Positions 1 to 8,826 of a DNA stretch of 64,000 bases are shown one piece after another. The notes below the pieces were generated by a model. It saw only the letters and a program-made list of their open reading frames with translations. It made no database searches and had not been told where the DNA came from. A program made the position numbers and the translations under genes. The stretch covers positions 2,542,001-2,606,000 of the forward strand of contig NZ_CP102099.1 of NCBI RefSeq assembly GCF_024582815.1. Reading direction: 5' to 3'. How positions within the stretch are numbered: position 1 is the first letter of the stretch; each line of letters begins with the position of its first letter. This DNA is from Acinetobacter colistiniresistens (GTDB taxonomy: Bacteria; Pseudomonadota; Gammaproteobacteria; Pseudomonadales; Moraxellaceae).

Positions 1-335
1 GTCAGTTCTATTATTCCAAAGGTAGAGAACGGATAGCAAACTTTTATGTATCTGCTACACGATGATGATGTAAATAATTATTCTCCATGATGTGGTAGGC
101 AGTTGGTTAAGGTCAAAGATCTCTCTTTGACTATGTTCTATGCTTGAGATTATGATTTTGTAGGAACTACTTAATGTGTAGAGGAAAGTCTTTAGAGCGA
201 AACTAACATTGAATAAATTGTCATAATTGTTAGAATGATCATCTTCTTCTGTTTTTATCTTTTTTGTTTTGCCAACACTGTGCAGAGCTGAAATTAAGTT
301 TATATAAAACAGCATTTTACCTTAGGATTTTTTTG
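1..335. other. Intergenic / no confident gene
   Basis: No confident gene lies here. The first 65 bases are open in frame 3 and stop at TGA 63-65, so they could be the last 20 codons of a gene entering from the left; the residual peptide is too short to identify. A minus-strand ORF of 86 codons (55-315) has low-complexity, Ile/Ser-rich translation and no recognisable family, so it is not annotated. The rest is AT-rich and probably carries the promoter of the gene that starts at 336. Confidence 0.5.
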
Positions 336-827
336 ATGCTCTCTATCTATTTAACAGATACCAAAACCAACATCCAATTTTCTGATCTTCCAAATGAAAA
401 TCCTGTTAAGTTTCTGTTGAATTTAAAGAAAATTTTTCCAAGTACGGCAGACTTACTCTTGCCTGTATTGCCTGAAGACAATAATTTGGAAAATGTGACT
501 TGGGAAGCGACGTCAAAAGACTTTGAGGTTTTTAAAAAACTATTGGAGGGCTGGGGCATCATCGAGCTACGTTTAAGCGCGATTACCACCTATAAAGATA
601 AAAACTTTGCCAATGAGTTAGTTAAAAAGGCTCAAATTAAACGTAAACACATCGCCCAAACTCAACCACAGTTATCGTTGATTGCCTTAGATTATGTGTT
701 GATGCATGAGATTCATGCACTGATTGATGCTGAACTGGTGATGATTGGGGAAAAATTCTATTTACCGACATTGCGGGAGCTTTGGAAGGGACAATTCCCA
801 GATCAAATTTTGCAATGCAAGTTTTAA
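336..827 (+). CDS. Hypothetical protein (163 aa)
   Basis: I do not recognise this protein. It is a soluble polypeptide of about 163 residues with no signal peptide or membrane segment, leucine- and lysine-rich, with a predicted helical middle and a conserved-looking C-terminal end around PTLRELWKGQF. The reading frame stays open further upstream to 264, but that extension is hydrophobic and poor; the ATG at 336 gives a normal start (MLSIYLTD). A strong terminator hairpin follows seven bases after the stop, which supports a real, monocistronic gene. Its downstream neighbour is separated by that terminator and a riboswitch, so there is no functional link to the dehydrogenase gene. Confidence 0.5.
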   Translation: MLSIYLTDTKTNIQFSDLPNENPVKFLLNLKKIFPSTADLLLPVLPEDNNLENVTWEATSKDFEVFKKLLEGWGIIELRLSAITTYKDKNFANELVKKAQIKRKHIAQTQPQLSLIALDYVLMHEIHALIDAELVMIGEKFYLPTLRELWKGQFPDQILQCKF

Positions 828-833
828 TTATTT

Positions 834-860
834 AAAGCAGGCTGTCAGCCTGCTTTTTTA
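834..860 (+). terminator. Rho-independent terminator
   Basis: Perfect 10-bp stem (AAAGCAGGCT 834-843 with AGCCTGCTTT 847-856), a three-base loop and a T-run. It closes the hypothetical gene ending at 827. Confidence 0.85.
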
Positions 861-970
861 TGATCTTAACTTTAGCCCAATAGAACAATTTCCGTCTACA
901 AACAATTACAAGAATTTAGTGTCTGTATTTTTAAGCGGCATATATATTGCTTATAGGGATATAAATATTA

Positions 971-1200
971 TTGCGGGAGAGAAGTTCTTCAATGAACTCG
1001 CCGAAGGAGCAACGACCCCGGAAACTCTCAGGCAGAAGGACTGTAATAATAGAAATACAATCTGGAGAGCAGTGCTCAACTTGTAGAAATATACGACAAC
1101 TTTATTCTTCTACGACAAACACTCACCGAAGGGGAAGGCTTAATGGTTAATTGGTAATCATCTGCCGAAACTCTCAGGTACCATGACAGATGGGGCTATG
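971..1200 (+). ncRNA. Tandem glycine riboswitch (two aptamers)
   Basis: Two consecutive glycine-aptamer signatures are visible. Aptamer 1 (about 972-1073) contains GCGGGAGAG, then CGCCGAAGGAGCAA (999-1012), GAAACTCTCAGGCAGAAGGAC (split across 1021-1041) and CTGGAGAGCAG. Aptamer 2 (about 1113-1197) contains CACCGAAGGGGAA (1124-1136), CCGAAACTCTCAGGTACCATG (from 1164) and ACAGATGGGG. The conserved blocks CCGAAGG and GAAACTCTCAGG in duplicate are diagnostic of the cooperative glycine riboswitch class. It lies directly in the 5' leader of the DadA-like gene at 1236, so the transcript of that gene is inferred to be glycine-responsive. In most bacteria this riboswitch activates glycine cleavage or transport genes. 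Confidence 0.93.
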
Positions 1201-1230
1201 CATTAAGAAATGTGATGCATTTCTAGGAGT
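1198..1230 (+). promoter_or_regulatory. Candidate riboswitch expression platform with Shine-Dalgarno
   Basis: Between aptamer 2 and the ATG at 1236 two mutually exclusive short hairpins can form: ATGCAT 1198-1203 with ATGCAT 1215-1220, or AGAAATG 1206-1212 with CATTTCT 1218-1224. The second abuts the Shine-Dalgarno AGGAG at 1225-1229. There is no T-run, so translational rather than transcriptional control is inferred. Confidence 0.45.
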
Positions 1231-1235
1231 TTGCT

Positions 1236-2480
1236 ATGCCACATGTTGTTGTAATTGGTGCGGGGATTACGGGTGTAACGTCTGCTTATGAATTAATTAA
1301 ATTGGGTTATGAGGTGACGGTGATTGATCGCCATCTGTTTCCAGCTATGGAAACCTCTTTTGCCAATGGTGGGCAATTATCTGCCTGCAATGCGGAAGTC
1401 TGGAACCAAAAAGCAACGGTACTCAAAGGTATCAAATGGATGAGTAAGAAAGATGCACCATTATTGCTCAACCCATCTTTTAGTGTGCACAAGTATCGCT
1501 GGCTGATTGAGTTTTTGACGCATATTAAAAATTATAAAGCCAATACCATTGAAACAGTGCGTTTAGCCTTGTTGGCAAGACAACGTTTGTTTGAGGTTGC
1601 TGAAAAGGAAAATATTTCTTTTGACTTGGAAAAACGTGGCATCTTGCATATGTATCACACTAAAGAAGATTACCAAATTGCCAAGCAAGTCAATGATGTA
1701 TTGGTTGAAGGGAAACTAGAACGGAATGCGATAACTCCTGAAGAAATGAAAGCCATCGAACCGACATTAACAGGTGACTATTATGGCGGATATTACACTG
1801 CCGGTGACGCAACTGGTGATATCCATAAGTATTCTGTCGGGTTGGCGGAAAGAACACAGCAATATGGTGTGAAATATTGTTTTGGCCTTGATGTTGTTGA
1901 TATTAAATTTAGCCAAGACAAAGCGATTGTTCACTGTAAAAATAGCTCGGAAAATGTTAATCCAACTGCGGATGGGATTACTGAAATTATTGCTGATCTG
2001 GTTTTAGTCTGTGGGGGAGTCGGAAGCTATCAACTGGCCGATATGCTTGGGGACAGTGTCAATGTTTATCCAGTCAAAGGGTATTCGATTACCGTACAGC
2101 TCAAAGATGAGCGCAGCGTAAATAATGCACCTTGGGTGAGTTTGCTCGACGAGAGTGCAAAAATCGTGACCTCACGTTTAGGTGCAGACCGTTTACGTAT
2201 TGCGGGAACAGCTGAGTTTAACGGTTACAACAGAGACATTCGTGCAGATCGTATTCAACCCTTAATTAATTGGGTAAACCAGAACTTTGATATTTCAACG
2301 GAACATGTGGTTCCATGGGCGGGTTTACGTCCCATGATGCCGAATATGTTGCCTGTGGTGAGACAAGGTAAGCAACCAAGAGTCTTTTATAATACGGGAC
2401 ATGGACATTTAGGCTGGACACTCTCTGCCGCAACAGCCGTATTGATCAGTCAGGAAATTGCACAAAAATTTCCAAGCTGA
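1236..2480 (+). CDS. dadA: FAD-dependent D-amino acid dehydrogenase, DadA family
   Basis: A 414-residue flavoenzyme of the DAO/DadA superfamily, predicted to oxidise D-amino acids (or glycine-like amino acids) to 2-oxo acids and ammonia, passing electrons to the respiratory chain at the inner membrane. The N-terminus has the dinucleotide-binding GAGITG (residues 8-13), followed by the DadA signature ETSFANGGQLSACNAEVW near residues 39-56. The C-terminus carries the FAD-closing segment around GLRPMMPNMLPV and NTGHGHLGWT. Length fits the family (about 415-435). The ATG at 1236 follows an AGGAG at 1225-1229. It is monocistronic, preceded by a tandem glycine riboswitch and closed by a hairpin terminator. 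The riboswitch suggests that the physiological substrate or signal is linked to glycine. The family is firm, the exact substrate is not; glycine or sarcosine oxidation is an alternative. Confidence 0.85.
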   Translation: MPHVVVIGAGITGVTSAYELIKLGYEVTVIDRHLFPAMETSFANGGQLSACNAEVWNQKATVLKGIKWMSKKDAPLLLNPSFSVHKYRWLIEFLTHIKNYKANTIETVRLALLARQRLFEVAEKENISFDLEKRGILHMYHTKEDYQIAKQVNDVLVEGKLERNAITPEEMKAIEPTLTGDYYGGYYTAGDATGDIHKYSVGLAERTQQYGVKYCFGLDVVDIKFSQDKAIVHCKNSSENVNPTADGITEIIADLVLVCGGVGSYQLADMLGDSVNVYPVKGYSITVQLKDERSVNNAPWVSLLDESAKIVTSRLGADRLRIAGTAEFNGYNRDIRADRIQPLINWVNQNFDISTEHVVPWAGLRPMMPNMLPVVRQGKQPRVFYNTGHGHLGWTLSAATAVLISQEIAQKFPS

Positions 2481-2485
2481 ATAAA

Positions 2486-2511
2486 AAAGCCGATGTGAAA
2501 ACATCGGCTTT
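2486..2511. terminator. Bidirectional terminator
   Basis: Perfect 11-bp stem (AAAGCCGATGT 2486-2496, loop GAAA, ACATCGGCTTT 2501-2511), A-tract on one side and T-tract on the other. It sits between the convergent dadA-like gene and the LprI-like gene and can serve both. Confidence 0.85.
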
Positions 2512-2523
2512 GTCGTGTTTGGA

Positions 2524-3177
2524 TTAGTCGTATAAGCGGTAAATACCTGTAAAGCGACTGCAATCTTTTTGCTCAGATTTAACAATTAACAGTGCTTTCT
2601 GGAAGTCCAATTGATATTGGCATTTTTTTTCATTATCAATGATTTGGCTTCTTTGTTCAGGCGTACTATAGGCGAGCAATGACTGCGTTTGGGTTTCTAG
2701 ACGGTTATTCGGATTGCGATAGGCCGTTCCTTCGATTTTAAGTTTGTCTTTATCGAGCTGGTGAATCTGTAGGTGAACGGGTTGAGCTGCTAGTTTGCCG
2801 TGCTCATATTTTAAATAATGCTGTGTGAGTGTTTGATTCATTGAGGTATAAAAATTCAAATCATCTAAACGCGCATCAAACTGCTGTTGATAACAATTTT
2901 TGCTTTTGCACTGTTGTACCTGATTTAGCCACAAGCTTTGCGTGTCGTGTAATAACTGTAGCGGGGCGTCCGTTACTAAATAGGCAGTCAGAAATTTGGT
3001 ATTCAGCTTCAAACGCTGCTCTTTATATTGTTTAGAGCAGATTTTATTGGCGTTTAAATCATTGCTCGTGCAGTCAATTGCTTCTGCATAGGCAAATGTT
3101 GAGCAAAAACAACTCAATGTGATGATGTAACCAGATTTCTTTAATTGATTTCTTACAGTGTTAAACAGCATAATCAC
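2524..3177 (-). CDS. Secreted LprI-like protein
   Basis: A 217-residue exported protein. The N-terminus has two lysines and a hydrophobic stretch, with a probable signal peptidase site after the alanines near residue 31 (TFAYA). The mature N-terminal part resembles the lysozyme-inhibitor LprI-type domain: paired cysteines (IDC...KIC near 35-47), a helical segment ending in SLWLNQVQQC and a second Cys pair (CKSKNC) that probably forms disulfides. The C-terminal 90 residues hold a further Cys pair. LprI-domain proteins bind or inhibit lysozyme, but many members are uncharacterised, so inhibitor function is only a suggestion. Its start lies 92 bp from the divergent ispF start. Confidence 0.6.
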   Translation of the reverse strand: MIMLFNTVRNQLKKSGYIITLSCFCSTFAYAEAIDCTSNDLNANKICSKQYKEQRLKLNTKFLTAYLVTDAPLQLLHDTQSLWLNQVQQCKSKNCYQQQFDARLDDLNFYTSMNQTLTQHYLKYEHGKLAAQPVHLQIHQLDKDKLKIEGTAYRNPNNRLETQTQSLLAYSTPEQRSQIIDNEKKCQYQLDFQKALLIVKSEQKDCSRFTGIYRLYD

Positions 3178-3269
3178 TTATACTTTCAGTCTAATTTGCT
3201 CAACGTACTATAGCGAAATAGAAAGCCTGAATACAAGATTTGTTCAGTATATTGTAAAAGGAAAATCAT

Positions 3270-3761
3270 ATGGTTGCTCAAATTCGTATTGGACAAGGGA
3301 TTGACGTACATGCATTTGAAGAAGGTAATTTTGTTACTTTAGCCGGTATTCAAATTCCACATACGCATGGTTTAAAGGCACATTCAGATGGTGATGTGGT
3401 GTTGCATGCATTAAGTGATGCATTATTGGGTGCTTTGGCATTGGGTGATATCGGACAGCACTTTCCAGATACAGATCCAGAATATAAAGGTGCTGACAGT
3501 CGCTTGTTGCTTAAACATGTCTATCAATTGATTCTAGATCGTGGTTATCAACTCAATAATGCTGATATCACCGTTGCTTGTGAGCGTCCTAAGTTGGCTA
3601 AGCATAACTTAGAAATGCGCCAGAGCATTGCAAATGTATTGGATGTTGATATAACTCAAATCAGTATTAAAGCCACAACAACGGAGAAGCTGGGTTTCAC
3701 GGGTCGCCAAGAAGGAATCTTGGCGACTGCAACGGTTTTGATTTCACATCAAGCAAAATGA
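3270..3761 (+). CDS. ispF: 2-C-methyl-D-erythritol 2,4-cyclodiphosphate synthase
   Basis: Converts CDP-methylerythritol 2-phosphate to the 2,4-cyclodiphosphate with release of CMP, the fifth step of the MEP isoprenoid pathway. The 163-residue length is standard. Zinc ligands are visible: Asp12 and His14 in GIDVHAF and His46 in GDVVLH. The HSDGDV segment (38-43) and the C-terminal TTTEKLGFTGR loop are conserved. It starts at ATG 3270 after AAAGGAAAA. The gene stands alone and its last 13 bases overlap the end of the convergent phosphatase-like gene. The window also carries dxr and uppS, which act earlier and later in isoprenoid metabolism. Confidence 0.97.
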   Translation: MVAQIRIGQGIDVHAFEEGNFVTLAGIQIPHTHGLKAHSDGDVVLHALSDALLGALALGDIGQHFPDTDPEYKGADSRLLLKHVYQLILDRGYQLNNADITVACERPKLAKHNLEMRQSIANVLDVDITQISIKATTTEKLGFTGRQEGILATATVLISHQAK

Positions 3762-4273
3762 TTGCTGTTAATCAATGATTGTTCTAGTTCTTGCGTTGCT
3801 TTACGACCTTGCAGTTGTAAAGTAATGCTATGAATTAAACCGGTCCATGTTTCGTTGGGTTCCCAAACTTGATGTAACAGCTCTTGTGCTGTTGGTAGGT
3901 CGATATTCATATAGAACTGGCGATAGAGGTACATCAAGCTACTGACACGCATATTGTCATTGCAGTGCAGCCAAATGATTTCGTTTTGCACCAGATGGTC
4001 AATCAGGTCTAAAACAAATAAGCATTGTTCAGAACAAGGTATATCCCAACCAATTGGAATGTGAATATAGTTTAATCCCAAATCTAGACAGATCTGGTCT
4101 TGCTTAGCCAGATGATTGTCAGATTGGCTGGTTGCAAGGTTAATGACTGTGCCGCAACCATACTCTTTGATTTGTTGTAATTGCTCGGCAGTCGGTTGAC
4201 CAGAGCTAAACAGATGCTCATGCACCAAAGAGAAGTTTGGTATTTGAGATAAGGCTTGTTCAAGTGAAGTCAT
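3749..4273 (-). CDS. Protein tyrosine phosphatase-like protein
   Basis: A 174-residue cytoplasmic protein of the dual-specificity/tyrosine phosphatase-like superfamily. The N-terminal part has the pattern SSGQPTAEQLQQIKEYG followed by TVINLA, typical of the small bacterial phosphatase-like family related to beta-lactamase-hydrolase phosphatase domains. The P-loop equivalent is HCNDNMR (residues 103-109) with Cys104 and Arg109. The spacing is CX4R rather than the classical CX5R, as I recall from members of this bacterial family (HCxxNxRVS). The substrate is unknown. It overlaps the 3' end of ispF on the opposite strand and has no terminator in between. Confidence 0.7.
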   Translation of the reverse strand: MTSLEQALSQIPNFSLVHEHLFSSGQPTAEQLQQIKEYGCGTVINLATSQSDNHLAKQDQICLDLGLNYIHIPIGWDIPCSEQCLFVLDLIDHLVQNEIIWLHCNDNMRVSSLMYLYRQFYMNIDLPTAQELLHQVWEPNETWTGLIHSITLQLQGRKATQELEQSLINSNHFA

Positions 4274-4385
4274 AACGTCCGCTGCATATTGAGTGAAGTT
4301 CTCACATCATGAGAAACTTATTCTAAAGGGCTGGTCTTACTATAAGTGTTTTTATTTCAGTGTTCAATTTAGAACGCACAAATAA

Positions 4386-4411
4386 AAAACAGCATCCAAT
4401 GATGCTGTTTT
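4386..4411 (-). terminator. Terminator of argF
   Basis: Perfect 11-bp stem AAAACAGCATC / GATGCTGTTTT with loop CAAT, flanked by A and T tracts, directly after the argF stop on the minus strand. Confidence 0.85.
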
Positions 4412-4417
4412 TTTAAC

Positions 4418-5338
4418 TTAATCTTTTTTAAGATTCTCATTGAGTAAGAATTCCATTAAGGCTTTTTGCGCATGCAAACGGTTTTCAGCTTCATCCCAAA
4501 CCACAGCATTTTTGTGATCTAGCATATGTTCCGAAATTTCTTCGCCACGATGAGCAGGTAAACAATGCATAAACAGACAATCAGGATGAGCCAAGTCCAT
4601 AAGTTTTTCATTAACTTGAAATGATAAAAACGCCTTTTCTCGTAATTTTTGTTCTTCTTCCTGTCCCATGCTGGCCCAGACATCAGTCACAATCAGATCG
4701 GCATTAACGGCAGCATCTTCGGCCTTATTAAATACTTCTACACAATCTGCAAATTCAGCTAAGAATTCAGGCTTTGGTTCATAACCTTCAGGTGTTGCAA
4801 TCTTAAGCTTAAAGCCCATGAGGTGTGCAGCTTCAATATATGAATTGCACATGTTGTTACCATCACCAATCCAGGCTACGGTTTTGCCTTCAATGCTGCC
4901 ACGATGTTCTTGAAAGGTTTGTAAGTCGGCAAGCAATTGACAAGGGTGGTGATCATCAGTCAGGCCATTAATCACAGGCACTGTTGAGTAAGATGCAAAG
5001 CGTTCAACAATATCGTGAGCAAAAGTACGGATCATCACGATATCGAGCATACTTGAAATCACACGTGCAGAATCTTCAATAGGTTCGCCACGGCCTAATT
5101 GTGTGTCGCGAGGTGAGAGGAAAATTGCACTCCCGCCAAATTGACAGATGCCAGCTTCAAAGGAAATTCGGGTACGTGTACTCGATTTTTCGAAAATCAT
5201 TCCCAAAACTTTACCCGCAAACGGTTGAAAAAGCGTGTTGCTGTGTTGCATGCGTTTAAGCTCTTGCGCACGATCTAAAATGCGTTGCAACTCTAATGAA
5301 GATAGGTCACGTAAAGTTAGGAAATGCCGAAGCGCCAT
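4418..5338 (-). CDS. argF: Ornithine carbamoyltransferase
   Basis: Catalyses carbamoyl phosphate plus ornithine to citrulline in arginine biosynthesis. The 306-residue protein carries the carbamoyl-phosphate motif STRTR (53-57), HPCQ (131-134) and the ornithine-loop [10 protein letters not shown] near residue 265. The frame is open 12 bases further upstream to a GTG, but the ATG at 5338 has GGGAG at a good distance and gives the normal MALRHFLTL start. It lies downstream of a TetR-type gene on the same strand, 111 bp away. Short AT palindromes occur in that gap and could be operator sites. It is followed by its own terminator. Confidence 0.97.
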   Translation of the reverse strand: MALRHFLTLRDLSSLELQRILDRAQELKRMQHSNTLFQPFAGKVLGMIFEKSSTRTRISFEAGICQFGGSAIFLSPRDTQLGRGEPIEDSARVISSMLDIVMIRTFAHDIVERFASYSTVPVINGLTDDHHPCQLLADLQTFQEHRGSIEGKTVAWIGDGNNMCNSYIEAAHLMGFKLKIATPEGYEPKPEFLAEFADCVEVFNKAEDAAVNADLIVTDVWASMGQEEEQKLREKAFLSFQVNEKLMDLAHPDCLFMHCLPAHRGEEISEHMLDHKNAVVWDEAENRLHAQKALMEFLLNENLKKD

Positions 5339-5349
5339 AGCTACTCCCA

Positions 5350-5385
5350 CAATAATTATTGAATTAAAACAATAATTAATTGTTG
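5350..5385 (-). promoter_or_regulatory. Palindromic AT-rich elements upstream of argF
   Basis: A perfect palindrome CAATAATTATTG (5350-5361) is followed by an inverted repeat AACAAT-N5-ATTGTT (5368-5384). Both lie just upstream of the argF start codon and may be operator sites, but AT-rich palindromes also arise by chance. Confidence 0.3.
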
Positions 5386-5449
5386 TTTGACGAGTGGTGA
5401 ATTAAAAAGAATTGACTACTATACTATACGTCTGAAAAATGCAAAAGAT

Positions 5450-6091
5450 TTAGACTTTTTGATGCGCTTTTAAAAAAAGATCTACTGAATAGTTAATATA
5501 ATCAATAATTTCTGCATCATTGGCTGGTACGTCTAAGCCCATTAAGTTGCGCCATTCGACGTCTCTTAAAATGCCAAAATACATCGTTGCAGAAAACTGT
5601 GGCTGTGCACAGTAAATTTCATTATTTGTATGAGCATGCTCAAGCGCAGAGGAAATCGTGTTTTGAATATTGAGAGCACATTGATTGTAGAAATAATGGG
5701 CAAGTTGAGGGTCCTTTTGCGTCTGTTCTGTAAACATTCGCATAAAGGCAATATTTTCTGGTTGGATAATGTGTTGGTAAAAACGCTGCAGGGTATGCAT
5801 TAGGTAATCTCTTAAAGTACTTGTTTCTGGTGTATAAGGGAAACAGACGCCTTTAAAAAATACTTCTCTTCGATAATCGCAAATCGCGGTAAAAAGACCT
5901 TCTTTGTTACCAAAGTATTTGTAAATTGAGGTTTTAGAGCCCCCTGCATGATTGACGATATCATCCAAAGAAACTGCTTCATAACCTTTCTCTAGAAATA
6001 AATCGCTTGCACATAGTAATAAGGCAAGACGACGTTCTTCTCCACGACGAGTTTGAGGTTTGGCGCAACTCGGATAGCAAATATCAGTCAT
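5450..6091 (-). CDS. TetR/AcrR family transcriptional regulator
   Basis: A 213-residue one-component regulator. The N-terminal TetR helix-turn-helix spans roughly residues 19-66, with SLDDIVNHAGGSKTSIYKYFGNKEGLF read as the recognition region (the motif runs 41-67). The C-terminal part is an all-helical ligand and dimerisation domain, including a QTQKDP segment similar to AcrR/QacR C-terminal families. It is upstream of argF on the same strand, but no specific link to arginine metabolism is visible. No adjacent efflux or enzyme gene identifies the ligand. TetR repressors usually control a neighbouring or divergent gene; here the upstream neighbour is the end of glnG, so the target is unclear. 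Confidence 0.88.
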   Translation of the reverse strand: MTDICYPSCAKPQTRRGEERRLALLLCASDLFLEKGYEAVSLDDIVNHAGGSKTSIYKYFGNKEGLFTAICDYRREVFFKGVCFPYTPETSTLRDYLMHTLQRFYQHIIQPENIAFMRMFTEQTQKDPQLAHYFYNQCALNIQNTISSALEHAHTNNEIYCAQPQFSATMYFGILRDVEWRNLMGLDVPANDAEIIDYINYSVDLFLKAHQKV

Positions 6092-6195
6092 TATCTACTT
6101 TAGGTTGGTTGGGTTAATCCTAGTATAACAAAAACCATATCCATTGTATGACTATGAATTTAAGCATACGGAAGAACACTGCAACTTGAACAAAA

Positions 6196-6221
6196 AAAGC
6201 GAGTAACAGGGTACTCGCTTT
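6196..6221 (-). terminator. Terminator of glnLG operon
   Basis: Perfect 10-bp stem AAAGCGAGTA / TACTCGCTTT with a six-base loop, 16 bp downstream of the glnG stop on the minus strand. Confidence 0.8.
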
Positions 6222-6236
6222 GAATGAATATGCCTT

Positions 6237-7730
6237 CTAAGCAGAACGTGCTTCGTCATCCTCCTCGTCATCGGTAGAATCCATGCCAAGTTCTTTGAGT
6301 TTACGGGTTAGGGTATTACGCCCCCAACCTAAGAGCTCAGCAGCATGGCGTTTGCGACCACGAGTTTGCTGTAATGCTGCATTGATTAGGGTGCGTTCAA
6401 ACATCGGTGTGGCGATATCTAGGAGCTTCATTTCACCATTTTTAAGCTTTTGAATTGCCCATTGACCTAAGAGCTCATCCCAGTAGTGTACTGCAATACG
6501 CTCAACTAAGGCTGGACTAGTGCCTGATATTGTTTGGACATCACTGGTTTTTTGTACTGATGCCTGTTTGAGCTCGGCAGGTAAATCTTCCGGATAAACT
6601 TCACGACCAGTGATCATGACGGTCAACCAGCGGCAAGTGTTTTCTAACTGGCGAACGTTACCAGGCCAAGGTAGCTGTTGCATATAATCCGTAGTTTCAG
6701 TACGTAAGATTTTAGGACTTACCCCAAGTTCTTTTCCTGCACGAGCCAAGAAATGCTGAGCCAGCATCGGAATATCTTCGCTACGATGTGACAGTTTTGG
6801 AATGTGAATACGGATGACGTTCAGACGATGGTATAAGTCTTCACGGAAGCGTCCTTCATTCACCAGTTTTTCCAAATCTTGATGGGTTGCAGCCACGATA
6901 CGTACGTCGACCTTGACAGGGATATGGCCACCGACACGGTAGAATTCACCATCTGCCAAGACACGGAGTAAACGTGTTTGTGTTTCAAAAGGCATATCGC
7001 CAATTTCATCAAGGAATAACGTACCGCCATTGGCCTGTTCAAAACGGCCTTGATGTTGGGTGTTTGCACCTGTGAACGCACCTTTTTCATGCCCAAACAA
7101 CTCGGTTTCAATCAAGTCTTTGGGAATGGCCGCCATATTCAGTGCAATAAATGGTTTGGCACGACGAGGTGAGTGTTTATGTAAGGCATGAGCAACTAAT
7201 TCTTTACCTGTACCAGATTCACCGTTAATAAGCACCGTAATATGTGATTGCGATAAACGCCCAATCGCACGGAAAACTTCCTGCATTGCTGGTGATTCGC
7301 CGATAATTTCCGTTGACTGTAAGGGTGATGCTGCTTTGGTGGCTTCTTGTTGTTGCAATTTATTGATATGCAAAATCGCACGATTGACCAATGCGAGTGC
7401 TTCATCGATATCAAAAGGTTTTGGTAAATATTCAAATGCACCTGTTTGATAACTTGATACAGCAGATTCTAAATCTGAATGTGCTGTCATGATGATTACA
7501 GGTAAATCTGGATGTGTGTTTTTAACCTTGGATAAGAAGGTTAGTCCATCAATACCAGGCATACGGATATCGGTAAGAATTACGTCTGGCGCATCATCAT
7601 GCAGACGTTCCAGTGCAGTTTGTGCTTCTTCAAAGTTGGTGACATCAAAACCTTCTTCTTTGAACGTTTTTTCTAGTACCCAGCGCATGGCACGATCATC
7701 ATCTATTACCCAAATTTTATTTCGTGACAT
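6237..7730 (-). CDS. glnG: Nitrogen regulation response regulator NtrC
   Basis: A 497-residue sigma54-dependent activator of nitrogen-limitation genes. It has a receiver domain with the phospho-acceptor Asp54 in ILTDIRMPG. The central AAA+ domain has Walker A GESGTGKE (170-177), the sigma54-contacting GAFTGA loop and the Walker B-type LFLDEIGD. The C-terminus carries a Fis-type helix-turn-helix ([21 protein letters not shown]). It follows glnL with a 14-bp overlap, so the two are translationally coupled. Its phosphorylation by GlnL under low glutamine is the known family role. An acidic tail ([13 protein letters not shown]) follows the HTH, which is unusual relative to enteric NtrC. Confidence 0.96.
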   Translation of the reverse strand: MSRNKIWVIDDDRAMRWVLEKTFKEEGFDVTNFEEAQTALERLHDDAPDVILTDIRMPGIDGLTFLSKVKNTHPDLPVIIMTAHSDLESAVSSYQTGAFEYLPKPFDIDEALALVNRAILHINKLQQQEATKAASPLQSTEIIGESPAMQEVFRAIGRLSQSHITVLINGESGTGKELVAHALHKHSPRRAKPFIALNMAAIPKDLIETELFGHEKGAFTGANTQHQGRFEQANGGTLFLDEIGDMPFETQTRLLRVLADGEFYRVGGHIPVKVDVRIVAATHQDLEKLVNEGRFREDLYHRLNVIRIHIPKLSHRSEDIPMLAQHFLARAGKELGVSPKILRTETTDYMQQLPWPGNVRQLENTCRWLTVMITGREVYPEDLPAELKQASVQKTSDVQTISGTSPALVERIAVHYWDELLGQWAIQKLKNGEMKLLDIATPMFERTLINAALQQTRGRKRHAAELLGWGRNTLTRKLKELGMDSTDDEEDDEARSA

Positions 7731-8826
7731 GGTTTAACTCCCAAGGTAGATATAGGCTAAATACGGTTTTTCCTGGAACTGATTGACACTCAATCATTCC
7801 GTTATGTTGATGCATAATATTTTGAGCAATACTGAGGCCAAGTCCTGTGCCTTTAGCTCGCCCTGTTACCAGTGGATAAAAAACAGATTCGAGGATGCTT
7901 TCTGGGACACCAGGGCCATTGTCTTCGATATCAATACGGATGGCTGAGCGATTTAACACGCCATTAATGGTCACGAGACGCTGAATTCGTGTTCTTAGAG
8001 CAAGTTCTGGCTCTGACTCGATAAAAAAGTCTTTATTTTCTGTCATGGCCTGTACTGCATTAACACTGATGTTAAGCATGACCTGAATCAACTGATCACG
8101 ATCTGCCATCACATCGGGTAACGACAGGTCATAGTCACGGGTAATCTTGATTTTTTTCTTGGTCTGGTTGGCAATCAGTGAGCGAACACGTTCCAAGGGT
8201 TCATGCACATTGACCAGCTCGTAACTAGGAAGTTGACGCGAGCCAAGCATGGTATCGGCTAAATTGGTGAGTCGATCAACTTCACTAATAATGATGTCGG
8301 TAAATTCACGATAGCTATCATCACCTAAACTACGTGCCAGTAATTGAGTTGCGCCACGAATACCCGCTAACGGATTTTTGATCTCATGAGCCACACCGCG
8401 AACCAGTTGTCGTGCAACTTGATGCTGTTGAACCAAATTTTCTTCTTTTGAAATTTTTAACATCCGATCGATCGGATTGAGTTCAATCAGCAGTAAGGGG
8501 TGATAGCTTTTACCTGCATTAAGTTGAGAAGCGGTGTAATCAACATGAATGGGTTTGAAATTTACATTAATCACTGCTTCGCGACGGGTATAATGCTGCC
8601 CACTTTGTAATGTGTTTAATAAAGCTTCATGAGTGTTGAACGCGTCATCATGCGCATGTAGTAAATTTAATACAGGCTGACCCGAAGCGCGCAGCAAGCT
8701 GATATCAAATAATGCTTCGCAAGCAGAATTTAAATAAAAAATATTAAGCTTACTATCGACCAATAATATGGCAGTTGTCAGATTATCTACTAAAAGTCGA
8801 TAGTCGATAGGGTTCTGTTGATCCAT
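7717..8826 (-). CDS. glnL: Nitrogen regulation histidine kinase NtrB
   Basis: A 369-residue cytoplasmic sensor kinase that phosphorylates or dephosphorylates NtrC according to the nitrogen signal relayed by PII protein. An N-terminal PAS domain covers about residues 1-120. The HisKA domain has His147 in VAHEIKNPLAGIRGA. The HATPase domain shows the N box (NISVNAVQAM), G1 (DIEDNGPGVP) and G2 (GTGLGLSIAQ). It is the first gene of the glnLG pair; unlike in enteric bacteria, glnA is not adjacent in this window. The ATG at 8826 follows a GGACGATT. A 328-bp non-coding stretch separates it from rimO. Confidence 0.96.
   Translation of the reverse strand: MDQQNPIDYRLLVDNLTTAILLVDSKLNIFYLNSACEALFDISLLRASGQPVLNLLHAHDDAFNTHEALLNTLQSGQHYTRREAVINVNFKPIHVDYTASQLNAGKSYHPLLLIELNPIDRMLKISKEENLVQQHQVARQLVRGVAHEIKNPLAGIRGATQLLARSLGDDSYREFTDIIISEVDRLTNLADTMLGSRQLPSYELVNVHEPLERVRSLIANQTKKKIKITRDYDLSLPDVMADRDQLIQVMLNISVNAVQAMTENKDFFIESEPELALRTRIQRLVTINGVLNRSAIRIDIEDNGPGVPESILESVFYPLVTGRAKGTGLGLSIAQNIMHQHNGMIECQSVPGKTVFSLYLPWELNHVTK

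Noticed and set aside
55..315. Minus-strand ORF of 86 codons
   Set aside because: Translation is low-complexity with no family pattern, no ribosome site and no conserved context.
745..1086. Plus-strand ORF overlapping the gene at 336 and the riboswitch
   Set aside because: It spans a terminator and the first glycine aptamer; the RNA structure explains the sequence better.
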